Source: Fratercula arctica (taxonomy: Eukaryota > Chordata > Aves > Charadriiformes > Alcidae). Taken from it: a DNA stretch of 64,000 bases. The notes beneath the pieces were generated by a model. It made no database searches. It had not been told where the DNA came from and worked only from the letters and a program-made list of their open reading frames with translations. The position numbers and the translations under genes were made by a program. Positions within the stretch are counted from its first letter, which is position 1. Every line of letters begins with the position of its first letter. Below are positions 10,694-25,600 of the stretch, in pieces. Location of the stretch: the NCBI GenBank assembly GCA_947846985.1, contig CANTUZ010000012.1, positions 21,352,135-21,416,134 of the forward strand, given 5' to 3'.

Positions 10694-13600
10694 AATGGAG
10701 GAAGCCGAATTGCTGAAAGAAAGATTCCAGGCCATAACAGTAAGTGCTTTATAATTCGCTATAAAAAAAAATATATATATATATCTAAAAAAGGCTTAGA
10801 AGCAGTATTGTGTTAATGAACTACTCTGTATTTTCTGAAGAATTATTTATCCCAGGACAGAAAAATAAGAGACTTATGTCCGCTTGAAATTGTTACTTTT
10901 TTATTCTGGTTTATAAGCTATTGTTTTAAGACAGCAAAGTTGCCTGTACTGACTTTATTATGGGTGGTATTTCACTATCAAATTAAATTCAAAGCAGTGA
11001 AAGTATGTGTGCAAGTCACTACTGGACAGTCTAAAATACATATTACTATCATCACAGCTGAATGTTTGCCTGAAGGACAGCAGGTCAAAAGGCAGCTAGA
11101 GAATTCCAGAACAAATCAATTTTCCCATTTCACAACAAAACTGAGATATAGAAGATTTTGGAGTTTGCATTGTGGAATTAAATACAATTTCAGAATTATT
11201 GATGATCTATCGTAAGTATTGCTGTCTGAAAAGTGAAAAAGAACAAGCTTGGATTAAGCAAATTCCTACCTGTCGGTTTTCACAGGAAAAAAAAAAAAAA
11301 AAAAGAAAAAAAAAGACTCCATGAAGTTTATGCTGAAGACGTTAGAAAACATTTTCAGTTTCTCTTCTAAAGGGAAATCTGATTCAAAAGATTTATTGTG
11401 TTTTAAAGGATCTACTGAGTTATTTTTAAAGGAATATAACCTGATGTAACAAAAAAGGATGAATCCAAACTCTCCTCTGATTTGATCTCCACTGAAACCT
11501 ATTCAGTAACAACAGAATTAAACTGAAATAAAATTTGGCCCATTGGGATGAAAGGAAAACTGCAAAAGGATCACCCACTCTCACAGACAATCTTTAAAAG
11601 CAAATAATGGGAACAAAGGTGTTTTTCACACTTAGCATGATAGATTAGTTGTGAAACAAACACTACTGACTAAATAAGTGGTGAGCAGAATTAAAAAATA
11701 CCTTATTGAAACTAAAATAAATGTGAGAAGGCATAACTGGAAATATATGGGAGTTGAATAGGTTGGGTTTTAATTTGGTTGGGTTTTAATTATGACATTT
11801 GATAAAAGCCAACCGACCCATTAATCATATTTATTTGAGACCTGATCAAGCCCACAATAAGGTAATCTGGAATGTTTTAGAGGGTTTAGGGCACAATTGT
11901 TTGTTTAACTGTAATGGTGTTTCAACCAGTCGCAGAACCTGGACTTTGTCTCTAGCATATGGGCTCAAATGATAAGAAAAGTTTCGGTGCTCCAGGGAAG
12001 CCCAGGCCTTGTGATGGTTTATGCTTCCTGGTACCTGGCAGGAGGGATGGGGCTTGCCTGATGAGGACTTCTATGAACACACCAGGGTTAGCGTCCCCTG
12101 GCTGCGTCTTTGCCTCCAGGCAAATACTGCAGACTTATTTTTTTTAAGAAACTGTGACAGCTTGCAGCGCCTTGCATTACAGGAAATGGGAAATCATATC
12201 TGGGTTCTGGCCATGACTTCATTTACTGCATTTGCTGTGCAAAGGAACTATTTGCTCTCTACTTTCATCACTTTCATCAATTGAGAGCATTTAATTGAAA
12301 CACTCAGTTTATTTCTTATAATGCACTGCAGAAATGAAGGAGCCTAAAGAAGATTATGTTATTATCAGGTTTGAAAATCTGCAATACAACTTGTCTAAGA
12401 AAACAATACATATACGATTGCAATTGTGAGTTACTCAGTGGCTTTAGGAAGGTTTGTCTCAAGCACTTGGGAATTTCAGGTGCTACCTACAAAATGTACG
12501 TTGCAAAGGATCTAACAGAGGATGGCAAGGGGCGCTCAGAGCAGCAAACAACTACACTTGCACTAAAACTTGATTGATTTCTGTTGTTAAATGCCTGGCT
12601 CCTTTACAGCATCTGGCGCTCACACAGCCACTAGGGGTTTTCAAATTCTTTTTCAGATCTTCTCTATGTAGCAAAGCAAAACGGAAAACTCTACTGTTAT
12701 TATTATTATTTTAAGGTTGCGATGCTCCCACAGCTCTGAAAAGGAACCGTCTTTATCTGTAATGTAGCTTCCACCTGCTGCTGCTCTATATAGAATATAA
12801 CAAGTAAAAAATAAAATGCACCCAATTTTGTTAGACTATCATATCTTAAAATACAAAAGCTTTAGTGTTTGTTGTGGAAAACATATTGAGATAAAACAGT
12901 CAAAGAGGAACCTTAGGCTTAATCCTTTCTCATAAAATCCTCCATTCTATGGGAAAACAAAAGTGATACAAGATTTGAATTATGATTAAAGATTGGAATT
13001 ATGACATTCCTGCAGTTTTATGCCATCAGACTCAAGTGTCCATACCTCCAGATAAGACCTGTCAACAACCAAGCCTTACCTCTGGAAAATTATATGAAAA
13101 CAAAAATGCATCAGCTAAAACGTTAGCTGCTGCTTTGGCCTTGACAGTACATGCCATCTGCCATGGGACCAAGCAGACCACTGTGGAAAACTGACTTAAA
13201 CTAATGGACTCGGTACACAAGATACCTAGCAAGATGCTGCTCCACAGATGCATTTCCCTTCCTTTCAGATAGATCCAGTTTAGAACACAATTATTTTCAA
13301 TGGTCAAAAGTCAGGAAAGATTCCTACATGTTTCAGTAGGACTGAAAATTAGGACAAAGGCTCAAGTCTTGCATTGATGCACAACAGAGAGGAAGGGATG
13401 AAGGTGCTCTTTCATAAAAAGCAAATCTTGCCTACATTAACAAGAGCATAGTAAGAGAGGATTAGAGGACTTCTGACGGCAACCCGATTATCTACAGGGG
13501 CAGAGTACAAAGTTTAGTAGAAGCATGGATCTCAGCTATCTAGGAATAAACATCTATTCCATTACATGTATAGTCAAAGCTTTGTAGAGCAAGACACTGT

Positions 13601-16600
13601 TTGCAGGCAAAGCATAGCAGAATACACTGCAGTAAGAGTCCTAACAGGTTTTAAAAAGTATTCTGACAACACAAGGTTCAAAAAGGTTCCTCATACGCTT
13701 TCCTTGAATTTAGCTTGTGGCATTAGACCTTCAGCTTTCTTTGACTAGCTATATAAAAGACCATCTATTTCAACCTATTTAGGGTGTATAATTGTATAAT
13801 GGATGTTTATTACCACCAGTGAAATTAAAGCATGCTGCAACACCAAAGGATAGAAGTAGAAAACTAAGAGGAAAAAATAGGGGACGCAAAAGAAACATAG
13901 ACCTCTAGCAAAACAACCAGGCAAAAGCTGCATTACTGAATAGGTTCCTTATTGCACAGTTAATTTAAAACACAGTCATTTGTGCTTTTACACTCTGATT
14001 TCTTTCTGCACAGTATTTTTGTGTACCAATTCTCATTTCAGACTGCCCAAACTCCTAGTACACATCTCCATTGGTATAAAAAAATATAAAAATTGACTTA
14101 GAATATTTTTAATAGTATAAACCAAGTAAAAGTTCATTCTCTAAGAACTTATCCAGAACTTTAGTAAAGAGAAAAAGCAGTTTCCTTAAGAATTGTAACA
14201 GTCTGTAAACACAAGCTCTTGTCACACTTTGCTCACCTTATGATGGGTTATTCAAAGGCCATTTATACAATGAGATCGGGAATATTTCCTAATTAGGGAA
14301 AGGTGCAAAGGTCAGAGACCAGATGCTGTGTCTTCAAAAACAGCACTGGCTGTGTAAAATCCAGCATAGCAGCTCTTGGATAAAGTCTCTTAAAAGGGCC
14401 ACTGCAGAAGAATTACCTGTTATAGTGATCCTAAATCAGTAGCTTTGTTAACTGAATTAAGGAGCATTTCAAATCAAAACCACTACAGAGTTGAAGGTAG
14501 CATGTATCTTGAGGCAAGATCCCTACCTGTTCTCTTTGGTGTATTAAAGAGGCAGACTAACACCATCAAGGAAAAAGTGTACAGTACAGATAGTGTTTAT
14601 AGATGGCTACTGCAAGAGGGAAATCACTGACACTCATTCACCTACTAAACCCCAGCACACCATCAGTTGCACTTGGCCAGCCTGTAGTCCTGCCCTCCAT
14701 CTCCACAAGACCAGGTGGTTTCTTCTACTTCCCATCCTTCAACAAAGTGTCCCTATAGCCTGTGGCCCCACTGCTAATTTCTAATTTCCAGTAACAGTGA
14801 AATGATTCAGCCAAAAACACTACGGCTCTTCCTGTTTCCAAATCCCAGATCCTGGGGAAACAGTGGAGAACAGCTCCCAGCCTTATGCCCTGCACTTCCT
14901 CACTGACTTTCTACACTCCTTAAGCACAGCTGGTTCCTCAGGTGGGCTGAAAGGGCAAGTCTTCCTGTGTTTGTGAAGACCTTAACTCCTTCCTAAACCA
15001 TCCTTGTCTGAAAACAGACTCTGTTAAAAAAATAAAAAAAAAAAAACAAACAAACAAAAAAAAAAAACAAAACAAAACAAAACACAACCCTATCAGTAAT
15101 CTGTTCTAATTGAAAGGAAAAAGGGGTTGGCTGCCACTCAGCAAACGTTTCTACACAGGACAACAGGTGATTTGATTTACTTTCCTAAAACATACCAAGA
15201 AACAAGTGCAAAAACATACCAAGAAACAAGTGCAAAAGTTGCCATATCTAATAACAGGATTTTATAGCATTAAGGCTGACCAAGAGAATAGCCTGTTAAT
15301 ACAGCTTGTAAAAGTTAGTTCCCTTTGGCATGATTTCTTTCCCACTGGCTGCTGAGGACACAAAGTACTACATCAGTGTTTGGCCTCATACAGAGCAGCC
15401 ACAAGGATACTCCACATGACAGCAGCTATCCAAATACACAAGAGACTCGAGTGTTGCCAGCATTCAGAGACTGTTCACCCATTTCCTTTTTTCTGTAATC
15501 TGTAGCAAAAAGGATGAAGGTGGCACTCTGATAGATCTTTCCCTCTAAAGATAGTTTTTCCTTCTAAAGTTCAGCAACAATGAAAACAGCCTTTGCACAG
15601 ACAAAAAAAAAAAATATTTTTTTTTGTAATTGAGAGGTGAGAGGTAACAACAACATACATGAAGCATACTACATTTCTCTGTTTTCATCTTTATCACTAT
15701 TCAACTAATTAAATAAATTTCTAAGTCTTTGTTTATTCCTGTTTATGTCAGCTATTAGCTACAAGATACATAAACTCACTACCAGATTCACCCAACAGCC
15801 CATTTCATGGAGTGGTGTATCACAGCTGCACAGTGCAGGCCACGCAGACTCTTTCCTCTCCTAAACGATGTGTGGGCTGCTTAGGAATTTTGGTCTGGGC
15901 CCATTTTTCACCTCATTTTGCATGTACAATTGTGCTCAAATGTTATTTCTTCCTGTTTTCTTCCCCTACCCCTTCCAACAGTAAATTACTTTTAATTTGG
16001 ATCATCCCTGCTTCATGGTCATTAACATGTTGAAATGTACTTCAGAGAAAGAGTAATGGCAACCATACCTGCGTAGGACACAGGAGCTGTTGCTGCTAAG
16101 AATTATGCGTTGCCTGAGCACCATATAAGCTTTAAAATAAGGCTTTATTTGCATAGATTGATTTCATCCTACTGAACACCACCTAAACATTTTTTTTTTT
16201 TTTTTTAGCAACAAGTAATTTCTCTAAAACGTATTTTATTGTTCTCTTAATTTGTAGGACAAAAGAAAATTGCAAGAAGAAATTACACAGAAACGTCTAA
16301 AAGTGGAAGAGGAAAAAATGAAACACCAACATTTAAAGGTAAGTGTTGGATTTCTGTAACTAAAGATAGCCTCAAGTCGTTCAGCATGAATAAAGGTTTG
16401 GGATTTTGGAATGCAAATCTTCATGCATTTAAGTCATGCTTTTACTGTCAAATTTTCACTGCTTTTTGGAGTCTTGCCAGGACTCCATTTAACTTTAATA
16501 AGCATCACCCTTTGAAAAGAATTACACTCAGGACCTAATGTTATTTGATTACTTCCATGGCATAAAATGAGATCATAACCAGGAATAACTCACAGCTGAA

Positions 16601-19600
16601 AATGAAGCCTCACATTTCAGACTGGGTGTGTTCACTCCTTAATTCCACTACAGCAGCCTCACTTGGTACAGGGTGCAGCACAATCATGAGGTCTAATTGC
16701 ACATTTTACTGGGAAAAAAAAGCAGCCAATTTTTATTTGGCTATAGCCTTTGTCAGCTTTTTTAATGACTCTTTGGTAAAATAATGCTGTTTCTTTGTAT
16801 ATTAAAAAACAAACAAACAAAAAAACCCCAAACCCAAACACAGAAGTGCTGCAAATATTGTCCCAAAATGTGGCTTGGTAAACTCAGGATTACAAAGTCC
16901 AAATTACTAAGAAACCAAAGTATCCAGCTCTGCAGACACTTGAAATTGTAGTGATTTCTACACAACATCACCATTCTTTACATGTCTATTGCAATTTGAC
17001 AGTACGTGTCATGTAGGGAGATGAGACAGAATCTATGCCTCTAGAAATATGCAAGACTCAGTATTTTACATAGCCTTTTAATTATGTGAGTGGATGAACA
17101 GTTTCAGAAAGATATGTTTAATGCAATACCAGGAGCATGGTGTGTCTCCTTGAGAAGCATATTTAAAACAGACACCTGATTCTGGGTTTCATCTACCCTC
17201 TTCTTTTGTGTAAAGCCAAAAAAATGAGAAGTTGTGATAAACTAGTTCACCAGGCCAGGCAAGCCAACACAAAAGTCAGCCGTGCTGAGGATTTATTGGA
17301 AGGCAGTGACCATAAGGACAGGCTTGACCAATCGTGTAATGGCTTGCCCAAAAGAGAGGGGAATATCTTTTCCACGTCCTGTAACTAATGAGCAGCAAAC
17401 ATGTGACTGTTGTCCTCCATCTTAGTACATGGTTACATGGAGTACTGCACTTTGTTTCAAGTTTCCATGCCTATAAATTCAGAATGACTCTTTTGCCCTT
17501 CTTTTAAGAAGGATAAACTGATCTGTTCTAGACAACCAGCTAATCCTCACTACTGCTGGGTGCAGAGTCCTAGGGCAGTTTCCCTACAGATTCAGTACAT
17601 GCCTTCAGCTAACATTAATAGGTAAAACAGAGTTAAAAAGTTAAGAAAACAAAAAGCTACCTTGCACTTAACTCTGAAGGTGTTTTACGGAATTTTACAG
17701 AAGCTAAAACACTCCTTGAAAAAGATTACTGAAACGCTCTTCCTTTTGAAGAGGACAGAGGATGTCATTTGTTTGCCTGTTCTATGAAAAATCATACAGA
17801 TATCATGCAGAAAAGGTTTTAAATTAAAATTGGCCATATTGCATGTGAGGCAAATCAAGGATCTGTAGAGGAAGTATTCACTTGGGAAAAAGGGATCAAG
17901 CATCCATTTTATAGATATGTATGGTGTATAAGTACATACATATCGTTAGCTATTTGGAGCATGCAAAATGGAGACTACTTTTTCCAGCTGAGTACTAAGG
18001 CACCTAATATCAAATGCAGCATTACTTTGTGAACATCCCCTGCTTGATGCCCTAGGAGCTTTGTCCTTTCACGAACGTTTATGCTTCAGACTAATTCAGG
18101 TATTTCAATGGAATTAAACACCACAAGAATCTAGTGCCGAATCGCTGTAAACCAGATTTAGACTTCTGAAATGTTTAGGCACTCTGGTAAATTTTATTGA
18201 CAGCTCATTTCCCTAGTGAATCAGCTTGATTTCACTCATTTATACTCCTACCAGTTGTGCATGGTGAAATCTAGAGCTCCATGACCTATTCAACATTACT
18301 CACACCTGTCCCTTAGGAAACTATTGCAGGTTAGTAAATCTCACTGTCATATAACTGTTCCTGGTAGCTGGATATCACTATCCTGTTCCTCATTTTGTCC
18401 TTCATTCCTATTTATAACCCTTAGCAACAGGTTTATTAAAAGGTTGTTGCTTTGTTTTGTGGGGGTTTTTTGATTGTTTTTGTTTGTTTCTTTTGTTTTA
18501 AACTTCCTTTTTGTAAATAGGAGTCTCTGCTCCGGCTTCCCAATGACTTTGTTTGCTGTCCCCAAGCTAACTTCTTATTAGAAAGAGACACATGAGCTCT
18601 TAGTTATCCAGTAGAACCATACTGGAGAAGGAATATTTACTCCCTACGCATGCACCTCTACCACGTGAATTAGGGGACACACAAGCAAATACAGACATCT
18701 GTGTGGACAGGGCTTCACAGAACTGCAAGGGGTGATGGAGGCTGCTAGTGAGGGTACAAGGGAAATTTCATCTAACAATTAAGTCTTCCTCCTACTTGGA
18801 ATCCTTCTCACTGAGGCAACAAGGGAAAATGACCACAGTTGCTCAAAAAGCGTAGTCAGCACTGATTTGCATGTACTTTTCAAGAGCTTTTCTGATTTAG
18901 CTTATTAAGTTTTTGGCTTCTGACATGCCTGAACTCCATTAGTGCTACCTTGTAGTGCTGGTCACACACCTGCTTTTTCCAGGCATTAACAGTGTTTAAC
19001 TACATCTTCTGTGAAAGCTGTGAAAATTTATGCCCCCCCCGCCCCCCCCCAACATAAGGTGAACCGCCATACCACTGGGAGAGCAAGGCCCACAAACGCA
19101 AAACACCTGTGCCTTCCAGGATGGATTGTGCTGTGTTAATCTAGCCACATTAAGGATTACAGTGGAGTTATACATGGAGCATGTGTAGGACACTATTCAC
19201 AGAATTTGCAGAATATTGTCACAGTACTGCTGATGTAACCATGAACTACAAAAGAAAGCAATTGCTTTCCAGCACTCTGGCCGTTCCCAAGGTCTTATCA
19301 CATCCCTTTCCCTTAACATACCGAGCCTAACGCAAAATGAACGTGCTTTCATACAGGTGCTATAACACATGCACAACCTAGTACTTTGCTAGAAGTGCTT
19401 TGCTAGAAGTGCTTTGAAGTGGAAGGAAATGCTTAGACAGCAGAAAGAACCCGACAGCCCCAAAGCAGCAGCTCCTGCACTGGCTTGTTCTGATGCCTCA
19501 GTGGAGCAGCCTTGAAACTCTCTGTTGTTCAAAAGCGGTTTCAAAACTACACAACGTGTCATTCTTTCAAAAGGGGCCAATTAAACTAAAATGATTACAT

Positions 19601-22600
19601 GGCATTTAGTTGAGAGCAGCAGCAAACTGTTCTAGGAAAAGGCAAAAATAATGCTATTGTGTTACGCCTGTATTTAGGGACTTTGTTTTGTTGGGCCTAA
19701 CCCTATACATACATGAAGCTTTTGTTGATTTCAATGGGTGTTATCGGTTTCTGATGTCTACAGTGCCAGCCTCACTGTAATTCTCATAAGGAATTACAGA
19801 TTTATTTTTGGAGACAGCAATGCTGGACTAATTCAGTTCCAGCCAGGATCAAAAATTCACTTTCCTAGGACCCCTAGTTATCATTAAAATCTAGACAGCT
19901 TGATTGAAAGGGAATTGATAACTGTGTCCCCTCCCACTTGAGAAAACAGTATTTTGTGGTAAGAATTGTGCCAACACCAACCTACATGGCATCTACCAGA
20001 TCAGGTAAAACCATTCTATTAAAATCTGCATTCGTTTCATTTGAGCCTAGGGCACAACTGCCAGAAGGTGCTGCCAAGTGACCCTACAGCCAGAGTCAAG
20101 GCTCAGAATATCAGTCTTGAGCAGCCCTTCTTTCCCTCAGATTTCCTAGGATCCAATGCTGAGAGAGAATGTTGTCCCACAAGGCTAAGGCAACTGTAAA
20201 CGTTGCTCCTATGTTCTGGTGAAGTACAAAAAGAAAAGTACTGTGGAGTGCCACAGAATTCCCAGCAAGCTGGTTTTAGCCACAGTTTCTATCACATCAT
20301 GTATTTCACACATCAAGCAAGTTGAAAATTGCATTTAACTGCAATCAGGTCCCTACGTGCATCCTCCTTCATCAGTTTGCCCTCAGTAATAACCTCAGGT
20401 AAAGTGTACAGTAAACAGAAAACTGTAGGAAGCAACAGTTTAAGTGACTCAACGCACAGGATGGAGCCGCTGCAAGCAGCACTGAGCTTAATGCAGCCTT
20501 CTCACCAGTGCCGGGCGCAGCTCTGCCTCAGAGCAGCAGCAGTCAAAATCCAATTTAGTCTTCATCCACATCCTACAATTAATGAAACTATATGGGTGGG
20601 GGAGGGGGGAACTAGCATGGAAATCAGACAGCTCAAGGAATCTAAATTACATACAGAAAAATCATGGTTAATTAAAAACCTTATATGCTTGCTTTTTTTC
20701 CCTGTTAAGCTGTTTTTGTAAGGAGCCCTGACTCCCACTTCTTCCCCAAGGCAGCAACTGGATTTATATTCCTGAGCTAGACTGAAGGGAGTAAAAGAGT
20801 GCAAGAAAGTTTGCATTGTTTACAACATCTAGCCTGCAAATATGAACTTACCTCCATTAATATGTTTTTTTTAATTCTTTTTTCATATTGTAAAGCAGCT
20901 GTAGGAAGCAATTAGTGCATTCAGCCATATTTTTCAAAATCTGAAAACACAGCTGAGAGATCCACTCACCTGTACACATGCAATACACCCATTTATAAGC
21001 CACTACTGTAAAGAGAGAACTCCACAGGCACTAAACAGGTCAGAACCTAAATACGTAAGTCCTGGATTGCCCCTACAACAGTAGTTGTAAATACGTAGCA
21101 GGTCTGCTGAAACACTGACCAGACATCAGCAAGCCAGGCTGCACCTTTCCAGTCCCACGCTTACTCCACACATCCCCACAGTTGAAATGCAAGTTCACTA
21201 CCATAATTACCCTGGTAAACTCCACTAACTCCCTAGAGATCTCTTCCCCCATACAAGCTTATTTACAGAAACTTTTAACCTTTTGTACCCCCTCCCAGAA
21301 TTTATGCAGTGCCATGAGCCCAGAAATCAGGGCTATTGAAATAAAACTATAGCGCTTCTGACGGGGGCCTTTTGCACGTGTCTGTAATATGTGCACTTTG
21401 ATACAACTGTTTTGCTTTATTGAGGACAAACACATCACCGGATCCACTTACAAATACTAATCTGTTACAGGTAACAACAGACATCCTCTATGTGTTTATT
21501 GACTGGACTAATAAAATGGGACATTGACTTAAAACCAAGCTCATTAAGAGCAATCTCAAAACACAAATGTGTTTTGGTATTTCTCTTTCTGTGGCACTCA
21601 CTGACATCAAGTTGCCTTATGCTAGATACAGCACAAGAATGTGGATCACGCCTATGGCATCAAGATAAATACAGTAAATTATTAAATAGCTTAACTTTTA
21701 AAGTACACTTACTTGTCTGTATTTTTCCCCCATCAGAAAAAGGCCTTGCGAGAAAAGTGGCTCTTGGATGGCCTTAGTTCTCTCACTCCAAAGGAGCAAG
21801 AAGAAATGCAGAAGCAGAACTGGGAGGACCAACAACGGACTCGTGAGCTGGAACAAGATATTTTCGGGTAAGGTAGCAGCCCTGCCCTTCTGTCTGGGTT
21901 AAAACGGTCCCTTCTTAAAAGTCCTACCTTATTTTGTAAAAGATTAAGCTGTCAGCAAGGACTAAACTATGCAGTTTGATACACAGAGTAAAGCAATCTT
22001 TGTTATATTTTCTAGTCATCTAGAATTAGAGAATACACAATGCAAGCTTCCATACTGTGAATTTTGTCATACTGCACCATAAAGATCTTGCAGACTATTT
22101 GTTTGTCTAATTCCAGATACCTCTTTTATGCTATACTCAATAGATATAAGCTACAGTATATGGGTTTTGCTCCAATAGCAATTGTTGAATCAGACAGTAA
22201 ATAAATTTAAGTTTTTCAGTTTCCCCAGGTCCTGCACAGCCTTTAACACCTGACTTTTACCATAACACAGCACTTCAGAACAGTACAGGCTGCCTAGCGC
22301 TATTCGTATCATTGCATTTCTTCTATGCTGTTTTGCCCTCACTTTACTCCCAGAAGCCTGTTACAGAAAAGGCCTTTTTCTCCCTTTTATTAGAGATGTT
22401 CCTACAAATCTCATTGCCTAGTACCTCCCTACCACATAGGGCTAACATCAAACTGCATTGACAGTCTCACATACTACTTTATTTACAGTGGACATGATTC
22501 TATGTGCTTGTTAGCTGCAGTTAGCCTTTCCCAAATACTACGGGGCTCCATACACAATCAGCTCCTGACCTGGCTCCAGGTACTGACTGGTACTACCCAT

Positions 22601-25600
22601 TAGCACCCACAGAAAAGCTGAAGTGTTCCTGTTTCATTAAATTCTGCAAAGTTCCATCATCCTTTTTTGAGGCTTCTTCCTCTATTTCAGTTCAATAGCA
22701 TCTTCCTCCATACTCTCCTCTTCCTCCACTATCCTCCTACACACAGTCTTTTGGCAAAGTTGTCACCAAGATTACCTCCTCCAGTTATCTCCCACCCACT
22801 TCCCTCCTTCCTTACTCCATCTCTCTGACACAAACAATAATTCTCTTGGCTGACAGGCAGCAGCCTAGTGCTAGTTTGTCCTATAATTATGCTGACTTCT
22901 TGGTTGAAAGCACTTTTCTCAACAGAACACCTTTTCACACACCTCTGTGGAATTCTTTGTTGCAGCAGTAGGAGGTAGACAGTGTGCTCTAAAAACATCC
23001 CAGCAGGTTGTGATTACGAAGACACATAAGAGGGCTCCCTCCGACAGCGTGCTCACCAGGAAAGAGCCGTGTGGGGAAGGACTGGCTCAGGAGCAACCGG
23101 GAAGTTGCACTGAACAAGTAGCTCCCCAAGAGCCCGCTGGAAGTTCAGCCCTTTTCCAGGCACTGGGAGGATAGACTGGATTTTCAAAGTCCTGTTGACT
23201 TTGAGTAAAAGCTGGAGCTTTAGCCGAGATCTCCTTTATGCCCTAAGAAATTTGGTGATGGGAGATCTTTAAAACTACTTCCGTCTACACTGTTTCCAAT
23301 TCATTTGACGACACCCAAGTAAAGAACAAGCAGTGTTATTATAGCGGAGGTCTGTGAATGTCTATGCCACTAAAAAGGAAAGCTACTGAACTCCTGACAT
23401 ACTGCCTGCCTTAAAAACAGTGAAATATTTTAGCAGGAAGCGTACTGTATCTCCAGCATCTAAATCTAGTCTGTCACTTCATAACGTACCTTTAGGGCTC
23501 TCCGCACCTGCATCATTGTAATTGTATCTCACAGCAGCACTGGCAGCGGGTCTCTCCTGTCCTATCCCCACGAAGACTTGGAATGCAGGATTAGGCATTT
23601 AAAGCCTTCCTACAGTACTAGGGATATCAGCAAATAGGGCTGATTATTCACATACATAATGTCATTTCCATGTCTCGCAGAATCCTGGGTTTGTAACTAC
23701 AGTTGTACAGTCTTTTGATACTGTTTTTGTATAATTACTGCCCTGAATTTGTTGTCAGCCCAGTGGCCTTAATTTTTATTTCCTCAGAGACCAAAACTGA
23801 ACACACATAGTAAACTTTACTTCTCTGAATATAGCAATATAAACTTATTTTTTTAGCATGAATAGAATTTATCACTGTTCCAAGTAGTAAAATAGTAATC
23901 CAACTGGAGCTTCAAACCTGAAAAACTCCTTTAATTTACGTAGGTAAATGAGCATCACAAAGGAGTATTCCCTCTGCTTTAATTCTAGTTTGTATTTGTT
24001 GACAAGGCGATAGAAACTTTAAAGTTTATCTGAATCAGAAGCTTCCAGGTCTTTTAAAAGATTCTCATAGACACTTAAAGGAAGATTTCTAAATGCATTT
24101 GTGCTTTAAGGAAGGAGAAATGAATGTGCCAAACCCATCATTTGTCCCTGATTGCTTTCTTAAAACCACAATATGGATCCTGGAGTAACAGCTCAGCCCA
24201 TCTCTATTTTTTCATAATTACAAGGACTAGATGCAGATACCCTGTGAATGGGAAGACTGCACATTTAGTACTGCACTACATGACTAAGAGCACACACATT
24301 ATACCAAACAAGGTGGGGGCTGCTCAACTCATACACTTGATGTATGCCCGAGCCTGTAACAGCATAACTATAGGAACATGCTGTTACCTTCCCAAAGGAA
24401 TTTTTGCCAGAGACTTGGTTAACACTCAGCATGTACAAAAAAAATATCCATTTTAAAATTCCTTTCCCATGTAGGTGGAATGCAGGGATTACAGGTTTGC
24501 TTTGTTGTGTTGGTTTGGGGTTTGATTTGGTTTTTTTTGTTGTTTTGGTTTTTTAGTAGTTTCTATTTATATGCCTACGTTTAAGAGAAATGTATTAGGT
24601 ATGAAATCTTTTCCTAGATAGTTCTAGATTCCGTTACTGACAAATACAAGTCATATTTGTATATCTACATGGCTGATATTCTGACCATAAACGAGCAATT
24701 TAAATCCTGATGAAATTAAATAAGTTTACTTGCAACCGTAAGCACTACGGTGGAGAAAAACTGCAGTAAATGTTTGATTGTAGTTGCTGGTCTCTCTCCT
24801 GCTATTACAAGTATTATTCTTTTTCCAAGAATATAAGGCTATTTGTTTTACTACGCTTGCTTAACAGAACCTGTGAATGGTTCCACTTATTTTTGTATAT
24901 GCTGCTCTTTCATGGCAATTTGTTTTTTTCATGGCAAACTAAACATTTCCACAGCCATTTGTTGTTACTACCAGTGTTACCAACAAACTTTTCCTGCCCG
25001 TGACCTTCTGCTGGGAAGCTCCACCAAATTGCTTCCTCCTTAAAATGATTCCTACTTCTTGGTGTACATCTGAAATACGTGAGATTTATTTGTAGTGAAA
25101 TGAATCAGACAAATTACATCAGTATAAAATGAAAAAATTAACTGACAAAGTGTAACACAAAATGACACGCTGTCTTCACTCTTATGATAAGAGCTTCACA
25201 AGTATAATGCATCCTAGAAAAGAAAATTTGTATAGAAATACTCCTAATTGCATTCCTGAGCCACCTTGAATTAAGAGGACTTAATTCACCATTGCTGAAG
25301 TTTTAAAGACAGTTTAGAGGTTTGTAAGGCCTTGATATCAAAAGAAATATTTTCATTACTGGTACACTTGCTTTCATAACTAAACAACCTACACACCTTA
25401 AGAGTATTTGGCAGCTTTTATCTTCATGATACACAGAGGACTCAGACAAGGACATTTGACTTTACAGATAGAGAATGGAGGCAGAAGGACATACCTGGAG
25501 TCATATGGGAACTTCCCTCTGAACTAGGAATTTAAGTAGGTCTATTCACATCAAGCATTTTTGCTATAAGTTATACTTCCTACCACTCCTCAGTAGCTGT

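Larger units (their letters stand above)
16339..21736 (+). other. PALMD: PALMD intron 3
   Basis: About 5.4 kb without a recognised gene. It holds a C-rich tract (C8-G-C9, 19033-19050), a 14-bp tandem repeat at 19384-19415, A/C- or T/G-rich low-complexity tracts near 16804-16842 and 18450-18505, and chance ORFs including one of 130 codons at 20329-20721. Confidence 0.7.

Noticed and set aside
20329..20721. 130-codon + strand ORF in PALMD intron 3
   Set aside because: No recognised domain and no splice-consistent role. A chance frame.
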